A DNA stretch of 64,000 nt from Schistosoma haematobium (taxonomy: Eukaryota > Platyhelminthes > Trematoda > Strigeidida > Schistosomatidae), in the NCBI RefSeq assembly GCF_000699445.3, contig NC_067201.1, positions 20,129,001 to 20,193,000 of the forward strand. The letters are read 5' to 3'. Made by a program: the position numbers and the translations under genes. This document shows positions 14,601 through 29,600 of this stretch, one piece after another. Position 1 is the first letter of the stretch, and every line of letters begins with the position of its first letter. A model generated the notes under the pieces. It was not told the origin of the DNA, did no database searches, and saw only the letters and a list, made by a program, of their open reading frames with translations.

Positions 14601-17600
14601 AACTGCTCCATTATCGTTTAGCATTGTGGAATCTAATTATGATTTCTGAATAGAACTACTTTAAGCTAATAATAGCCTGAGTGAAATCTTCAAGCATGTG
14701 GAATTGACTATATTTTGTCAGTTATTAACGGAGGATAAATTCCATCATTTGAAATATTGCACACTTACAATATCGGCTTTTTTAAGTCAACTTACATTTC
14801 CAATGATGTTTTTCATTTATAGACTTCAACTTGTCAAGTTGTCGATTTGAATTACCAAGGGAAATACCGGTAAAACTATAATTTATGAACGACCTTTGTG
14901 TAACGCTAAAAGGACCTTGGAACGTTGACCTACTTACCAGGGTTAAATGAGGGATATATATTAGTGCTAGGCAATAGGATTAGGATTTACAGTTGAATGT
15001 TAGGGTTCAGAATCAGATTCAATGTTTTCATCACGAACTAACATCATTTATAATTCCAAAATGGTATTTAGCCAAATTAGGGGATAAATTTCGCGCCAAA
15101 ATCTAAGATTTGCAATCTTAAATGTAATTGGTTCGCCCATAAGTTATAGTCTCGCTGAAATTTCTAGTCACTAATGAATATCACAATAAACATTATTCAC
15201 TGTACAACTGTGTCCGGTAGAGACAGTTATCTATCTCAGTACAATGGAAAATAGTTGCGCAATTTCGTAGATTGGTTGAGGTTAGACATGAACACAATTG
15301 GATGCTGGTTCAATGGTCTAGAGGTTAAGCGTTCGCACGTGAGACTGAAAGCCCTGGGTTCGAGTCCCGCGAACGGGATCATGGATGCGCACTGCTGAGG
15401 AGTCCCACAAAAGAACGAAACGGCCGTCCAGTGCTTCCAGGTTTTCAATGCTAGTCTAAAATCAATCAGATCATGATCTCAATCAAAAACTTAATAATCT
15501 CCACGACACTAATACTGACAACTGTTTTAGACGGATAAATTTTTAAGCCAATAACAATGTTTATTGGTTTACTGTTAATCAATAATTTTGTGCATATCAA
15601 TCTGCAATCAACTGTTACTCATTTGCACTTTTTATTCATTTTCAATTTCTTTCTTGTCATTTTATATAGAAAAGAATTAAATAATCGTTATAAATTGGAT
15701 AGTCCAGAATTATCTAAGTTTATATCAGCAAAAATTGATCTGGAACGAGCACATCACCAAAAAGATATTGATTTGCTTCAAGAAAAGTATGTTTTACTTA
15801 CTTTTACAAGTGTTTTCACAGTTGAAATCATGAGTCGATCTAAGCTAGATAACCATTGAAAACATGAACATCCGTTCCATCTCAATACGGGACTACTCAA
15901 CAGTGTGTATCCATGATCCCGCACGCGTACGCTTAACCTCTAGACCATTGAGTCGGTATCCAACGGTGTTAATGTTTAACCTCACCCAATCCACGAAATT
16001 TCGCGACCATCTTCCATTGTACTGAGGTAGATACCTGTAACTACTCGACAAGGATTAGCTGCACTGGTTACAGCTTCTCACTAGAACTCCGAGAATTCCC
16101 TCATATGGTAATGATCATTATACGGTTGTGAATATTATTAAGTTACATATTAGTTGCATATTATATTATACACAAGCCTACAACAAAAACTCTTCCGAGA
16201 GCCCTTCTAGAGTTACAACTGGTTAAAGAGGGAGGGGGCTGGGTTCTGGATTAGTAACTCCATCTTCGTGATTCTAATATTTCTTTATTTTACTAGATTA
16301 ATCGACAGTACTAAACGTTACACAGCTCTTGAAGATGAATTCAGAATGGCATTGAGAATTGAAGCAGAACGATATGATACAGTATGTTTATGCTTGTGAA
16401 TAATTTTGTACTAAATTTCTGTTATAGTGATTAATTTATTTTTGCCATACAAAATCGATTGTTTCTTTTTTTGGAAATGATTTATTATTATTATCTAATG
16501 GAATCGTATTTCCAGTTGTCATTGGTCAATGAGACGGGAAATGATTACAGAGATTATGTAATATACCACTTGATGTATGATTACTTATGAGTTATTCTTA
16601 TCACTTACTTACTTAGGCCTGTTACTCCGATTGGAGCATAGACCACCAACCAGCACTCTCCAACCTACACTGTCCTGAACCTACCTTTCTAGTTCTATCC
16701 AACTGTTGTTCATTCTTCTTATATCTGTCTCCATTTCCCGGCGTAATGTGTTCTTTGATCTTTCTCTTTTCCTTTGGCCTTGAGGATTCCATGTGAGGGC
16801 TTGCCTTGTGACGTAGTTGGATGCTTTCCTCAATATGTGTCCTATCCACTTCTAGCACTTCTTCCTCCGCTGGGATCTGGTTTGTTCTCTACCACAGTAG
16901 ATTGTTGTTGCTGATAGTTTCTGACCAAGGGATTTGAAGTATATTGCGTAGACAACTGTTAATAAACACTTGTATATTGTGGATGATTGCTTTCTTAGTT
17001 CTCCAAGTTCCCATCCCATACAGTGGAACTGTCTTGACATTTGTATTGAAAATGTTGACTTTGGTGTTGATTGACAGACAGTTGTTTTGAGTTCCGTCTG
17101 GAGCCTGATATATTCGTTGCTTTACTTTTAATCTTTTATGTCATTACTCTAATTGTAGTTACTTAAAACATCAGATTTATGTAAAAATGAATTGATCAAT
17201 ACACAATTACAATTAAAAGAAATGATAGAACGTGAAGAATCTGCACGTTGTTTAATTCAAGAGTTAAATACGGTAACCACTTTTCTGATTTCTTTGTTTT
17301 TCTTTTTATATCAATTTTTGCATTTTATTAAAGTTGAGATAATGTCTTGTAACTAATTCATGACACACGCTTTGTTCTGTTACGATAATGATAAGATGTA
17401 ATCATGTTAAGTCTTGCAGATCGAACGCTATATTCGTTTCCTAAGTTATTCTGTAACCCCCAAACTAGAACTATACAGCGACCCGAACACGAGAGAGAAG
17501 ACGCAAAGTATGCGGGAAGTACAGAAAGTACAGGGTTTTTATAGTATTTTAAATGTCCTTGGGTTGCTAGAAGATTCTGGAATGCTACTAAACATAGTAG

Positions 17601-20600
17601 CAGTGTAGCAATCAGACAATCAGAACGTTTCGCCCCCTTTATATTTTTGGCTAAAACTTCAACTGAACGCTGATTGGAGGAAGCGCTTCTTAGTGTTTCC
17701 TGATCCTTGCTTGTCTTTTGCGAGAAATTTGCCGTATCACCCCAACAAATCATATCTCTCTTTTGATGTTCATACCGATACTTGAACTCACTACTTCCTT
17801 TGTCAAAAACACTCAATGTATTATCTACTGAGATACTGAGTTCTGATATACAAACCACTTTTATAGAGGATATGAATTTTGTTTATAAAAGTTTGTATTT
17901 TCTTGTTGTTAATGTTAAGAATTGGAAATGATTAGTACTTATGTGTGCATCTTGAACAGATTATCTCGATAATGACATTTAATTATAAACTTCTATTGAA
18001 GTCTTAGTCTTTAACATCAACGACGGAAGATTAAAAACCCTTAGAAATCTTCTGTATTTATTCTTTGTTATTGTTGTATTGGAGTATTTATGCATTGCAA
18101 AATTATTACATAAGTTCATCAGTTTTGATATAGTTCGGTAGCCAAGTAAAACTATTCATTGTATTCTATTTTGAGTCGTACTTTTTTGTCCGGGGTTTCG
18201 CATACGATATGGTTGACCAAACTCAACTGAGAGAGTCGAGACTTAAATCTAATGCATAATAGTTAAAAAGTTTCATCTTGCAAAGCTGACATTCCATACG
18301 TTTTGTATGATTCATGATGAGTGAAGTGGTTATGGACGACTAGCACGTATATTAATCAAAATATATTATGTCATTAACCAATTTCACATCATGGCCTACT
18401 GATATCCACATCTCAATTCAATACTACTCACTAGGTGGCTACACAATTTATTTGCAATACTTCGAATACTACTGTGTTTAAAGTCTACACATTTGTTCTG
18501 TTTTCATTCATCTTATTTCATAGCTGTAAAGAAATACTAAGCGGACCACTCAGCGTACTCATACTTTGATAGGCAAACAGATCATCAACTGTTTAAAATT
18601 ACTACAATCTCCACAAAACCCCTTCTGATACTAATCAACATATGCTCACTAGTGACTGGCTTCAAGATATATATCCTGGAGTTCTAGTGAGAAGCAGTGA
18701 CCAGTGGAGTCCAACCGGGTCATTTGTGAGGTAGTAACTCACTGATGACTATTGTGGATGTGTCGCTCAATTTCGTGGATTAGTTGAAGTTAAACATTAA
18801 CACCATTGGATGCCGGCTCAGTTGTCTAGTTTGTCAAGCGCCTGGCACGAGACTGATAGGTCTTGGGTTCGAATCCCGTGAGGCGGGGTCGTGGATGCGC
18901 ACTGCTGAGAAGTCCCATACTAGGACGAAACGGCCTTCCAGTACTTCCAGGTTTTCCATGGTGGTCTAGCTTCAATTGACTCATGATCTCAACTGTTGAA
19001 AAAAAGAACACTTCCATCCAGAAATAGAAAAGGACTGAAGGTTTATATCTGTAAATTTGTCTTATGTTTTTTGGACTATCCTAGTAGATTAGAATGTTCA
19101 CTTTTTGGGTTTGCCTTCATCAAGTGCGTTGGTCAAACGATCAGTTCTTATCAGTCAGTCGGTCATTCAGCAACAACGTAGTACTTCGTACGTATGTATA
19201 TCAGTTCAAGTTGTCATATCACATTATCACGGAGATACAATTGTCGATTCAAATCCCATAGTGGTAGAGGTAGTAAAAGTATAAGCAGTAATCGGGAAGA
19301 TTAGGGTTTGAAGATGTTATTCAAGGAATAAATTTGGTGTATGTATGGTTTGTCCAGTAAATATGCGAATTAAGCTACAAAGTGTGTCAGTTATAAGCAA
19401 CTAGTCTAACGATAAGTGTCATTAAGCTCTAACGCTAATCATCTAGATTCATTTCGATCTTGTCAACCTGTCATTATTCATCTGCTGATTGTTAAATTTT
19501 GAAAATCCCTTTAAAGTATGACTTTTAATCCATTAATACTCAGTTTTTTCCACATGTTCCAGTCCTATGATTTATTCACTGCATTAGATCACCACCTCTA
19601 CTTATCAAAATCAGGACTGATGTTTCATTTTATTCACAAAAATCTGAAATAGTCCTAAGGTGACTATATGGAGATGACGTTATATGCAATGATGAGGGAG
19701 CACCTGAAAAAAAAAGATCTTGGACGATTTTCATGTATATTTTGAACGATGGAAACGGACACAGGACACATATTTTCCCGTAGAATATCGAGTACTTTGA
19801 AGGAGATCAAATTAATGTATCCTAAACTCAATCAAGCATAGTTTATATGGTTTTAATCCATATATATGTGGTTAGTGATGATTTTTAAGATCACTACTCT
19901 TTTATTTCATAGGAGACTTGAACTGTCATCTATTCTTTGTTATTCCCTCTTTTTTCTAATGTAGGTAGTTAAGGAACAAAAATCTAAGCACACAAGTGAA
20001 CAAAAAGCTCATCTTCTATTACAGCACAATTTAAAAGTAACGTTTTTACAATGAAATAGAGTGATGTTTGTCAAAATTCATTGTGTTTTTGTTTTGCTTA
20101 TCTGTTGTGTATTGTCTTATTATTTCCACTAATTGAGATTCTTTTACGCTGTTAGTAGCCCAGGAGCCATGACCCTTCTACATTCCGCGTCATTTCTCTT
20201 CACTTCTCCGATATTTGGCCTGGATCAAAGATTGTGTGAAATATGCGTATTCGAAATTCATTCTCTTATTTGACTTATTTAATTCCGTTATTGACTAACG
20301 CGATTTAAGCCGATGATTATATACGAGGACTAACGATATGTATATCTTAATAGCAATCAGAAACGATCTCACTGGTGTCAGATCACGGACCACTAATGTG
20401 GTGAGCCCGACGTGATTCGAACACGCAACCTGGTCAGTCTGATCAAACTGGAATCATTAAACGCTAAATGACCGATAACCCACACAGAATTCTAATCAGT
20501 TAACCAAAGTAAACTATCAATGCAAAACGGTTCTGTAACCAAATGAATGAATGATTTTCTAGCAAAAATCAAAGACGCATTACCTGACTAGTTAGTTCAT

Positions 20601-23600
20601 AAAATGGAATACAGCTAAGTTAATGTTTGTTTCAGGATTAGGAGTTTAATATTAGAATTTAGGAATATTGTCAATTCGCCTATTACACACAATCTGCAAA
20701 ACCGGAATTTGAAGATTCAATGCATTCAGTATTATGATTTTTCTAATTTCCCGCCGTCATATCAAACGTTTTGAACAGTATACAAAGATATTTCTTCACG
20801 TTATTCATGATATTTTAATTTAGCTCAGAAACTTTTCTATTTAAACATTAAAACTTATAACAGGATACGTGTCTGTGAATTCGTAGCGCATTCATTCTTC
20901 AACGTTCAATATGTATGTGGTATCAGGAATTTTCAGGCATTTTTCCATTCATCTACTGAATGTGTATATGTACTAGATATAAGAGTATATTTCCCATTGA
21001 GGATTTTACTTCAAGCTTTAACCTTCATTTTGTGTTTTTTTCCATCATCCGATTAGTGATGCATCACAGTGTCGTGTTCACTGATGACATATATTAATAG
21101 CTTTAGATAACTGAAACGAAATCTCCAATGAAAATTACATTCTTATATGAAGCACTCACTCACCCATAGGATGAACGGAAAGTGCTGTATAATGCCCTTC
21201 TATTGAATATTGAAAGAAAGGATAGTTTTCCTTATAATTCAAACTCACGTGATTGCGTATATCACCATGAGTAAATCACAATGTACTAGAAACCAGCATA
21301 TTTATGTCACCAATTCAGTAATGGGTTTATAGTTAATTTACTCTAATTTACGAATGATCAAGGACATTTATAATCAGAAGGGGTTTTATGGAGGTTTTAG
21401 AAATTTCAATAGTTAAAATCATGAGTCAATTGAAGCTAGACCACCATGGAAAACTTGGAAACACTGGACGGCCGTTTCATTCTAGTATGGGGCTCCTCAA
21501 AAGTGCGCAGTGGTCTAATGGTTGAACGCTCGCGCACGGGGCTGATAGATCCTGGGTTCGAATCTCGCCGGGGGCGGGATCGTGGATGCGCACTGCTGAG
21601 GATTCCCATACTAGGACGAAACAGCCGTCCAGTGCTTCCAGATTTTCCATGGTGGTCTAGCTTCAATTGACTCATGATTTCAACCATTCAAATTTGTAAT
21701 ATTAAGTTGAGTAGAAGTTTACAATTTGGGCAAAAGTACCACTAACCAAGTGTTTAATCAATACGCATTAAAGATAATATAGATAGAACTCCTATAGAAT
21801 GCTTCCCGAGTTCCACATTTTCATTTCAGCCTTCTTGAAGTTAGATAGAAAAAAACAATCGGGTTACTCACTATATACCCTAATTTAAGGTAAAATTAAA
21901 CTTTTGTTTCAATTAATAAGATAATCTTGTACTATAACTGGGAATCTATTGACAACCTGGATTTTCACTATTATTTATTGGTAAAATTTGTCTGTGCCAT
22001 ATTCGATATTAACCAGTTAATTTGTCAACTAACTTACACATTTAGATAATATAACAGCTACTAGTGTGAACGTTATTTACGTGTTTGGGGTTAGAATCCA
22101 TTGATCCATCAGTCACCTGTGTATGATATTGTTGGTAATTGTCAAATTACTAGATACATTGATTTCTGGAACTGAAACTTCATCATGAATAACTACTAAA
22201 TCATGATAATAAGTGATCATTGATGGTAGTTTCGAGGCAACTGTACAAGAAGGTTATGTATTAATCTTGACTCGAACTATTCTATTCTATGAAAATCATT
22301 ATCACGAAACTTCACTTATGCTGTAGTATGCGTAAATCAATACTGATTGACATCTTCTGTTCATTGACAAGACAGTTTATCGGATATTCACATATATACT
22401 TTATACAGTATTTCTCCAATTCTAATAAACATCATTTGTCTTAACTATCATAGAATACACTAATTTATTTTCACATTATCTTTATATATTTTACAGGAAC
22501 GTATTGCAACTTTGGAAATGCATTTAGAAGAAGCACAAACACGAATTAGAAATCATGAAAATTTACGAAAGGTTATTGGTTTTATACCTAGGAACTGTAT
22601 TCATGAACTATAGTCACTGTTCCTTAATAATTCTTATCAAACATTTTGGGATGCATAATTTGTTTGAGTTGGTATGCAGAATCCATCTAGGGGAGTTGAA
22701 AAACCCTGATTCCAAACTAATGGTTTACATGGACTCCAGTATCCTGAAGGAATAAATAGCGTATGAACCAATCGTTGGTCACCGGCTACCATGTGACTGC
22801 ATCCCCTGACGTTGTTCCACTTCATTGTGGATCAGGTCTTTATGTCGAAGACTCCGGATGTGGCCCCCTAAGAAAACTACCTGCTTTGGTCTGGGCACCC
22901 GGGTATTATCATAGCCCACACAAAAATCAAGTGACTTGTGTGGCACATATGTATTCAGTGCCCCTTTGTACCAATATTTATGCGTTCAAATAAACTAATT
23001 CGTCGTTGAACCTTAAGCGTCAGTTATGAGATTACTTATACATTGTACACGAATTTTGGATTAATTATACAGGGAAAATACGTTCACCTCAATATTTCCT
23101 TATAATGTATAAATGAGCAATACAGATCAAACAAATAGAAGTATCTGTTCAACAATCATTTGTTATTAATCCATAATGAACAATCTATCCTTAGGTTGAG
23201 ACATGTTAACTATACTCAAACAGCTTTAGTTGATCATTCTAGTTAGTCCTTTTTCTAATTTATATTGTTATATCTAGAGCTTAGATTCTTATTATAACGC
23301 GTACAACTAGAGCACTCGAATGCTAGAACACTTCAAAGTTGCAAATGAAGACAAGTGAAAGGAATGCTATTCCAAACAGTTTCAAATGTGGTATAAAACT
23401 CTCAGATATTTATAGTTTTTAGTGTAAAGAAAATCATCATTATAGTCCTCCAATCCGCATACAGGGGGTTATTAGCATTTGTCCAACTACACGTGGGGAT
23501 TCTAGAATATTCTTCCAAAACATGATTGAATAGAATATCTTCGGCTGTTTCTGAGCTTCTTAGGGCTTCCTCGAGTTGATCCATGAAATGTCCTCATATA

Positions 23601-26600
23601 TGTGAAATTTGATTCAGTAAAATTCCTTGATTTGTAATAAACATTATCTTGTCTGTTTGTTGATTATAGGAATTGAAACAACAAAAAGCTGAAATGACAG
23701 CTCAAGAATCAATTATTGCTGGATTAAAAGCTGAAAGACGTAATTGGAGTGAAGAATTGGCTAAGCAAGGTTAATATTACCTTTGTCATTATTTGTTTTC
23801 TTCGTTTTAATGTGTGGTTAGTTATTCTTTTGTTTTATTATAATACTTGACAAGTTGGATCGATGCATCATTTTCCATAAACTTCATTGTTCTCTCATTC
23901 TTCAAATACTGACGGTAAGGTAAAAGATATTTGACTGTTCCCTAAACGTTCAAAAGTACTAAACAAACATACTTGAACACTTCAAAGATCAGTACGTCGT
24001 ATCTATGTGTCATTTTTTGAGAAATAGTAGTAACCAAACGGTAGTCACAACTAGGTCATGCATAGTATTTTTTTCAAAATTCCAATTGAAGTAGTAATAT
24101 TAAGCGATATCTGTTCTTCATATTTTAGAAAACCCTTGGTAAATCTAGTTTTACTGAACTTTCAGCTTATAATAACTGAATTTAGCTAACATTAAATCGC
24201 AGATTCAAAATGAATAGTCAAACAAATTAACGGATGATGGCGCAACTTCTTGGATTGGTTAAAGTTAGACATGAACACCGTTGAATTCCGGCTCAGTAGT
24301 CTAGATGTTAAGCGTTCGCGCGCGAGACTAATAGGTCCTGGGTTCGAATCTTGCGTGTGAGATCATGAGTACGCACTATTGAGAAGTCCTATTCTAGAAC
24401 GAAACGGTCGTCCAGTGCTTCCAGGTTTTCCATGGTGGTCTAGCTTTAATCGACTCATGAATTCAACTATTAAATAGCAAATAATAATTAAAATCATAAC
24501 AAATTCTGTTATGATTCCAAGTTAATACGATTAACTTTTAGACTATATGATATAAATTTCTTTGTGTTAACTTGTGACCTTCTTCCATATGAATATACTA
24601 AGTAATGATACCGCCAATTAAAGAACAGTGGTTTATCGACTAGACCAACGACACACAAAATTTATTCTCCTCATGGAAACAGTTAGATAATTACTGATTG
24701 TTCCATAATAGTTTATATTATCTCATTATTAAGAATCAATAATAATAAATTTTGGTGATTCTTTGTTGAAAACTACATCTGTTAGTGGAATATAAATTGC
24801 ATTAATACATGTTCCATGTACGATTGTGTTGGTGCACGTTGACTGGATAAGAATTAGCCAATCAGCACTAATCAATACTTGAAGAACACTAGAATCTTTT
24901 CATTTATAAATGGTATAAATATACTAACGTTTCTCCCATTACACCTTGTTATTTGGAATATAATCTCTTTTCTATTCAACCGTGTTCTGATTTGGGGACT
25001 TGTCTAGTGAATTGATGTACAAGACTATTAAGTAATAGGAATAACTGGGTCGTGATAAAAGAGAGAATTATAACATCTTTCGTGAATTACTTTCTCTATC
25101 TGACAAGTCTTAAATGGTATAAAATATGCATCCTGTATATATACCATTACCAACTATAGTCCAAATATGTATTCTTTCAGGAATAGTCCTCCATTACTTT
25201 GATCCTGTTCTTTTAAATGAGCAAAAAGGAGCGTAAACTTTTAGGTTTCAGCTGTTCGAATGTATGTTTTCTTCTACTTTAACATGTGTATTTCTACATT
25301 ATTACAATAAATACTACTGGCATAATTTTTTTTATGTTAGGATCAGCTTTAGCTCAAGATCGTGGACGATTAGAAGCTAAAATTGAAGCTCAAGAATTAG
25401 AGATAGCCAGTCTTAAAAAATCTCTTGAAGTATGTTTCTTCTATTTTAACACAATTTAATACTGACTTTTAGTTTATTTATTTAAACATATAAACGTTAG
25501 TACTAGGAGGCACTAAATACATTTGCGCCACATAAATCATTCGATTTGTGTAAAGGCTGGGATACTGTCCGTGTGCCCAAACCGAAGCAGGTGGTTTTCT
25601 TAGGGGGCCACACACGGAGCCTTTGGCCTATAGGTCTAATCCATAAGGCAGTGGAAGGACTTCCCTGGCAGTGGTTGTATGCACGGGGCCATTTAAGAGG
25701 ATTTCGGGAGGTGGAGCTAACTCTCCCCACTCTCGGCCGTACCAGGGCATTCGAGGGGAAGTTTAACACTATTGATTTTTAATTATTGTTGAAAAATACT
25801 TTTCAGATTTTTAGTTACTTCTATCATGAATTAACGTTAATCTAATCACTAGAAGTAATTACATAATATTTAGCAACCGTTTAACATCAATCTGGTATTA
25901 GTTGTTTATTTCACATGATTTAACGTTGATTCGTCTAAATCATCAAAAGACGAAAATACACCAGGAGATGTTTTATCCAACCAGCGTTGTATAGTAGCTT
26001 CTCAGAAAATGAAGGATCATTTGTCATATTTTTTTTTGAGCTAATAATTACCTATACTATTCTTGTGTTTAGTGTGTTTTCAGAAAGCTTTAGTAGTTCG
26101 AGATCACATATAAATCTCTTAATACTGGGTCAAGATCCTATTCACATCTCTCACCTTTTCTCTATTGTTCCAATTGACGTGCAAATCTAGTCTAGTATTA
26201 AATGAAGTATCTATGAAAGACAGCAATAAACGTTCCATTAGTAGACCTATCAGTACTGACTTGGTTTTGTTACAATTTCCTAAAGAAACAGTTTGTATTC
26301 TATTGTTCAATTGTGTATTGTCATTGCGATCGGTTATTATAAGCGTACCGATCTACAATATGCACTGAGTCTATAATCAATCTCACTAAATTTAAACTTA
26401 AATTTTATATCAAAGATATGAAATTCCATAGTTCATTGTTAATAAGTAAGACAATAACTGTTAGTGACTTATCATTAAGTACCATATGGTTAATCAGTAC
26501 AATTCCCCATTCATATGTGATATCTTCCGTTACTGGTAAGTGATTTAATATCTTGACTAATAAACAACTGAATATGTAACCATGTTAAATCTCAATACAA

Positions 26601-29600
26601 ATTGATATCATCAGAGTATATCAATAATGATTACATCTTCTAATTCATCTTTAGAATGAAAATGACTCTGTTAAAATCAAGAGTAAAGTAATTGATGACC
26701 AAACAGAGACAATATTGAACTTAAAAAAGGTAAGTTTCCGTAAAATTTAAGTAGTACCATTGAAAAACTTGGAAGCAGTGGACAGTTGTTTCATCTTGAT
26801 ATCAGACTCCTCAACAGTGCCCACCCACACGACCTTCGATCTCATGCGAGAACGCTCAACCTCTAGATCACTGAACAGGGATCTAATGGTGTACAAGTCT
26901 AATTTCAATCAATCCGCGATACTGCGCAACCACTGTCTTTGGTGGATACCTACCTCAAACCCGACAACTCCACTGGCTAGGACTATTCACTAGAACTCCG
27001 TAAATTTTCTCTCCTTGTCAGCTTTAAAATGGTTAGGGTCCTGGGTTCTATCTCTAGAGAAGGAGTTGTGGATACACAAAACAGCTGTCCATTACTTCCA
27101 GATTTTCAATGGTGGTATAACTTAGATCGGTTAGTCATCTCAATAACATCCAACTATCTCTACAATGCCATACTGATAATTAATTATTTTATTAATAGTT
27201 AACCATCATATGTTATGAGTATCCTTTTTATGAGGGAGCGATGAACTCATGAAGTCACTGAAATGAAAAATGTAATCTAACTGATGATTTACTCATTGAG
27301 AATTCAGTCACTAAATCCCCAGCTAATACATTCCAATAGACAATCACCAACCAACTGATTATATATATTTTGTTACATTCTTGTTTATTTTACGGTAGCT
27401 TCTACTGTTTGAGAAATACTCATTGGAAAATTGACTATACAACTCTTGTTAAAAGTTAACAACTAGTTAATTTGCGACAAACTTACTGTCAGACTTTTGA
27501 AGATAGTCAGTGGAAATCCTCAAATCTGGATTGTATACTAGTTAGCAATTGTGAGCAAGATAAACCTGAAATCCTTGTGAATCTGCTGTCTTCTCCTCCA
27601 AGATTCGAACCCAGTATCATAGACGGACGCTATCACTGAACGTATATCGTAGTGATATGGAAACCACAGAAAAAAGTTGATAGTTGAGACCCAACTGATA
27701 TAAAATTACAAGTTGAAGACAAAGAGCTCTTTCTAGTAGAATTTATGTAGTTGGAACTTTGAACATGTTTCATAGCAGTACTTTAGTTACTCTGAAACTA
27801 GTACCAATAAAGCTTATGACTTCAGTAAAGGAGACATTCTACTGCGTATTAACGATAAATTAGGGATTGAGGAGAATTATTTCGATATTTTCTTCCAAAA
27901 ACTGAATATTTCTTCATATTTATCAGATAATCTGTATCCAACTAACCAAAATCTGTCTAGAGATCGTTTAAGGACAAAGAAGAAGATGATCGTACCAAAT
28001 CTGAAGAACGCTTGATTGATCTTAGTTCTGTAAATAACGCATGACCGTTCAAAGCTATAGGTACAAGGTTAAAGTCTTAGTGTGAATATTAAGACTGGGA
28101 TGCAGATACGTCCAACTAATGATTTTAAAATAGGATAAAATGTGAACCCTGAATTCTACTGCTAGCTACAATTAACTTGATTATTCCGAACATAGTGATC
28201 ACCAACTTCAGTAATGACTGAAGATGTTTGACTTTGAATTACAACATGTGAATGCATTATGGATTCTATTTCGTAATAAACCTTGATCATGATCTCTACT
28301 GGAAAAGCTTAGAAGTATTGTACAGTGGAAACTTTAAACATTCTAGTTAATATCAGAAGGGGTTTTGTTGAGATTGTAGTAATTTCAATAGTTGAGATTA
28401 TGAGTCAGTTGAAGCTAGACCATCATGGTTAAGCGCTCGCGTGCGCGACTGAAGGCCCTTGGTTCGAATCCCGCGAGTGGTATCGTGGATGCGCACTGCT
28501 AAGGAGTCCTACAATAGGACGAAACGGCCATCCAGTGCTTCCAACTTTTCCATGGTAATCTAGCTTCAATTGACTCATGATCGCAACTATTGAAATTCTA
28601 GTTAATCTTTAAGTGAATAATGTAGTTTAATACAGATTATATTTACTATTAGAAACTCTTTGCTTTGATTCAAACAGGAATGACTATCACAGTCCTCTAT
28701 TGTTCTTTCTAATTATATCTAACCCAAAACGTAAATCTTTCTCGGAATATTTGTTAGTAGGAGCTAAAGTATAATACATTAGCCAACCAACTACTGCACA
28801 TCGATACATTTATAAAACCTTTGAAAGTAGAGAACTTAAATATAACATATATATATAGTAGTAGTAATATTGTAGTGAACAAGAACACCAGTGGGGACAA
28901 TCTAATGTATTCAACACAAAATTACGGGACTTGTTCATAAAATCTAACAATCATAAAGTAGATGCTTAATTTGCAAAATGTCCACCAATTGTCTTAAAAT
29001 GACTCAAACTTCATTGTTCTTGCATTTTCATACAAATTGCATTCTGTTCCCATTCTTTAATGTTCGATCGTCTTGTCTCTCTGCTGCCAGACCTTCTGTT
29101 CACGACTAACATCATATACTACTTATGTCAATATAAGTAGCACACACCGCAGTATAACTAACCAATAGGAATAAGCGTCTTCAACAGAAAGAGTTACTTC
29201 CATAAAGAATAGATGTCTTGGATTCAACAAAACATGAATGACAAACTGCTTTGTTATAAAAAATAATTTTATTTATTTATTTATTTAGTGTATTCAAGAG
29301 AATCAAACTGAAATAAAACGACTACAGAATGAAGGTGTACAAAATCGTCATAATTTAGAAAGTCAATTAAAACAGAAAATTCAAGTCAATACAGAATTGG
29401 ATGTAAGTTGAATACTTTAAATTGATGTTTATTCACATTTCCTTTGGACTGTTAATCTAATAGGTTTTGATAAATATGAGCCCTTGTTTTTAATGTAAAG
29501 AGGTCTACTATCCATTTTCCATCTTCGAGATGATGATCAAAAATTGATTTTATAGTTGAATTCATAAGTTAATTGAAGTTAGATCACCATAGAAAACCTG

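Noticed and set aside
17395..17400. Target-site duplication for the probable solo LTR
   Set aside because: The bases before TGTAATCATG do not recur at the other candidate end, so the boundaries stay uncertain.
17358..17858. 166-residue minus-strand ORF as a gene
   Set aside because: GTG start, no recognisable domain, and it lies over a block with LTR-like features (TATA box, CA-like end).
20390..20470. tRNA-like segment (GTGAGCCCGACGTGATTCGA...) as a tRNA gene
   Set aside because: Only a reversed T-arm-like string is seen; no full cloverleaf with anticodon arm and A box can be drawn.
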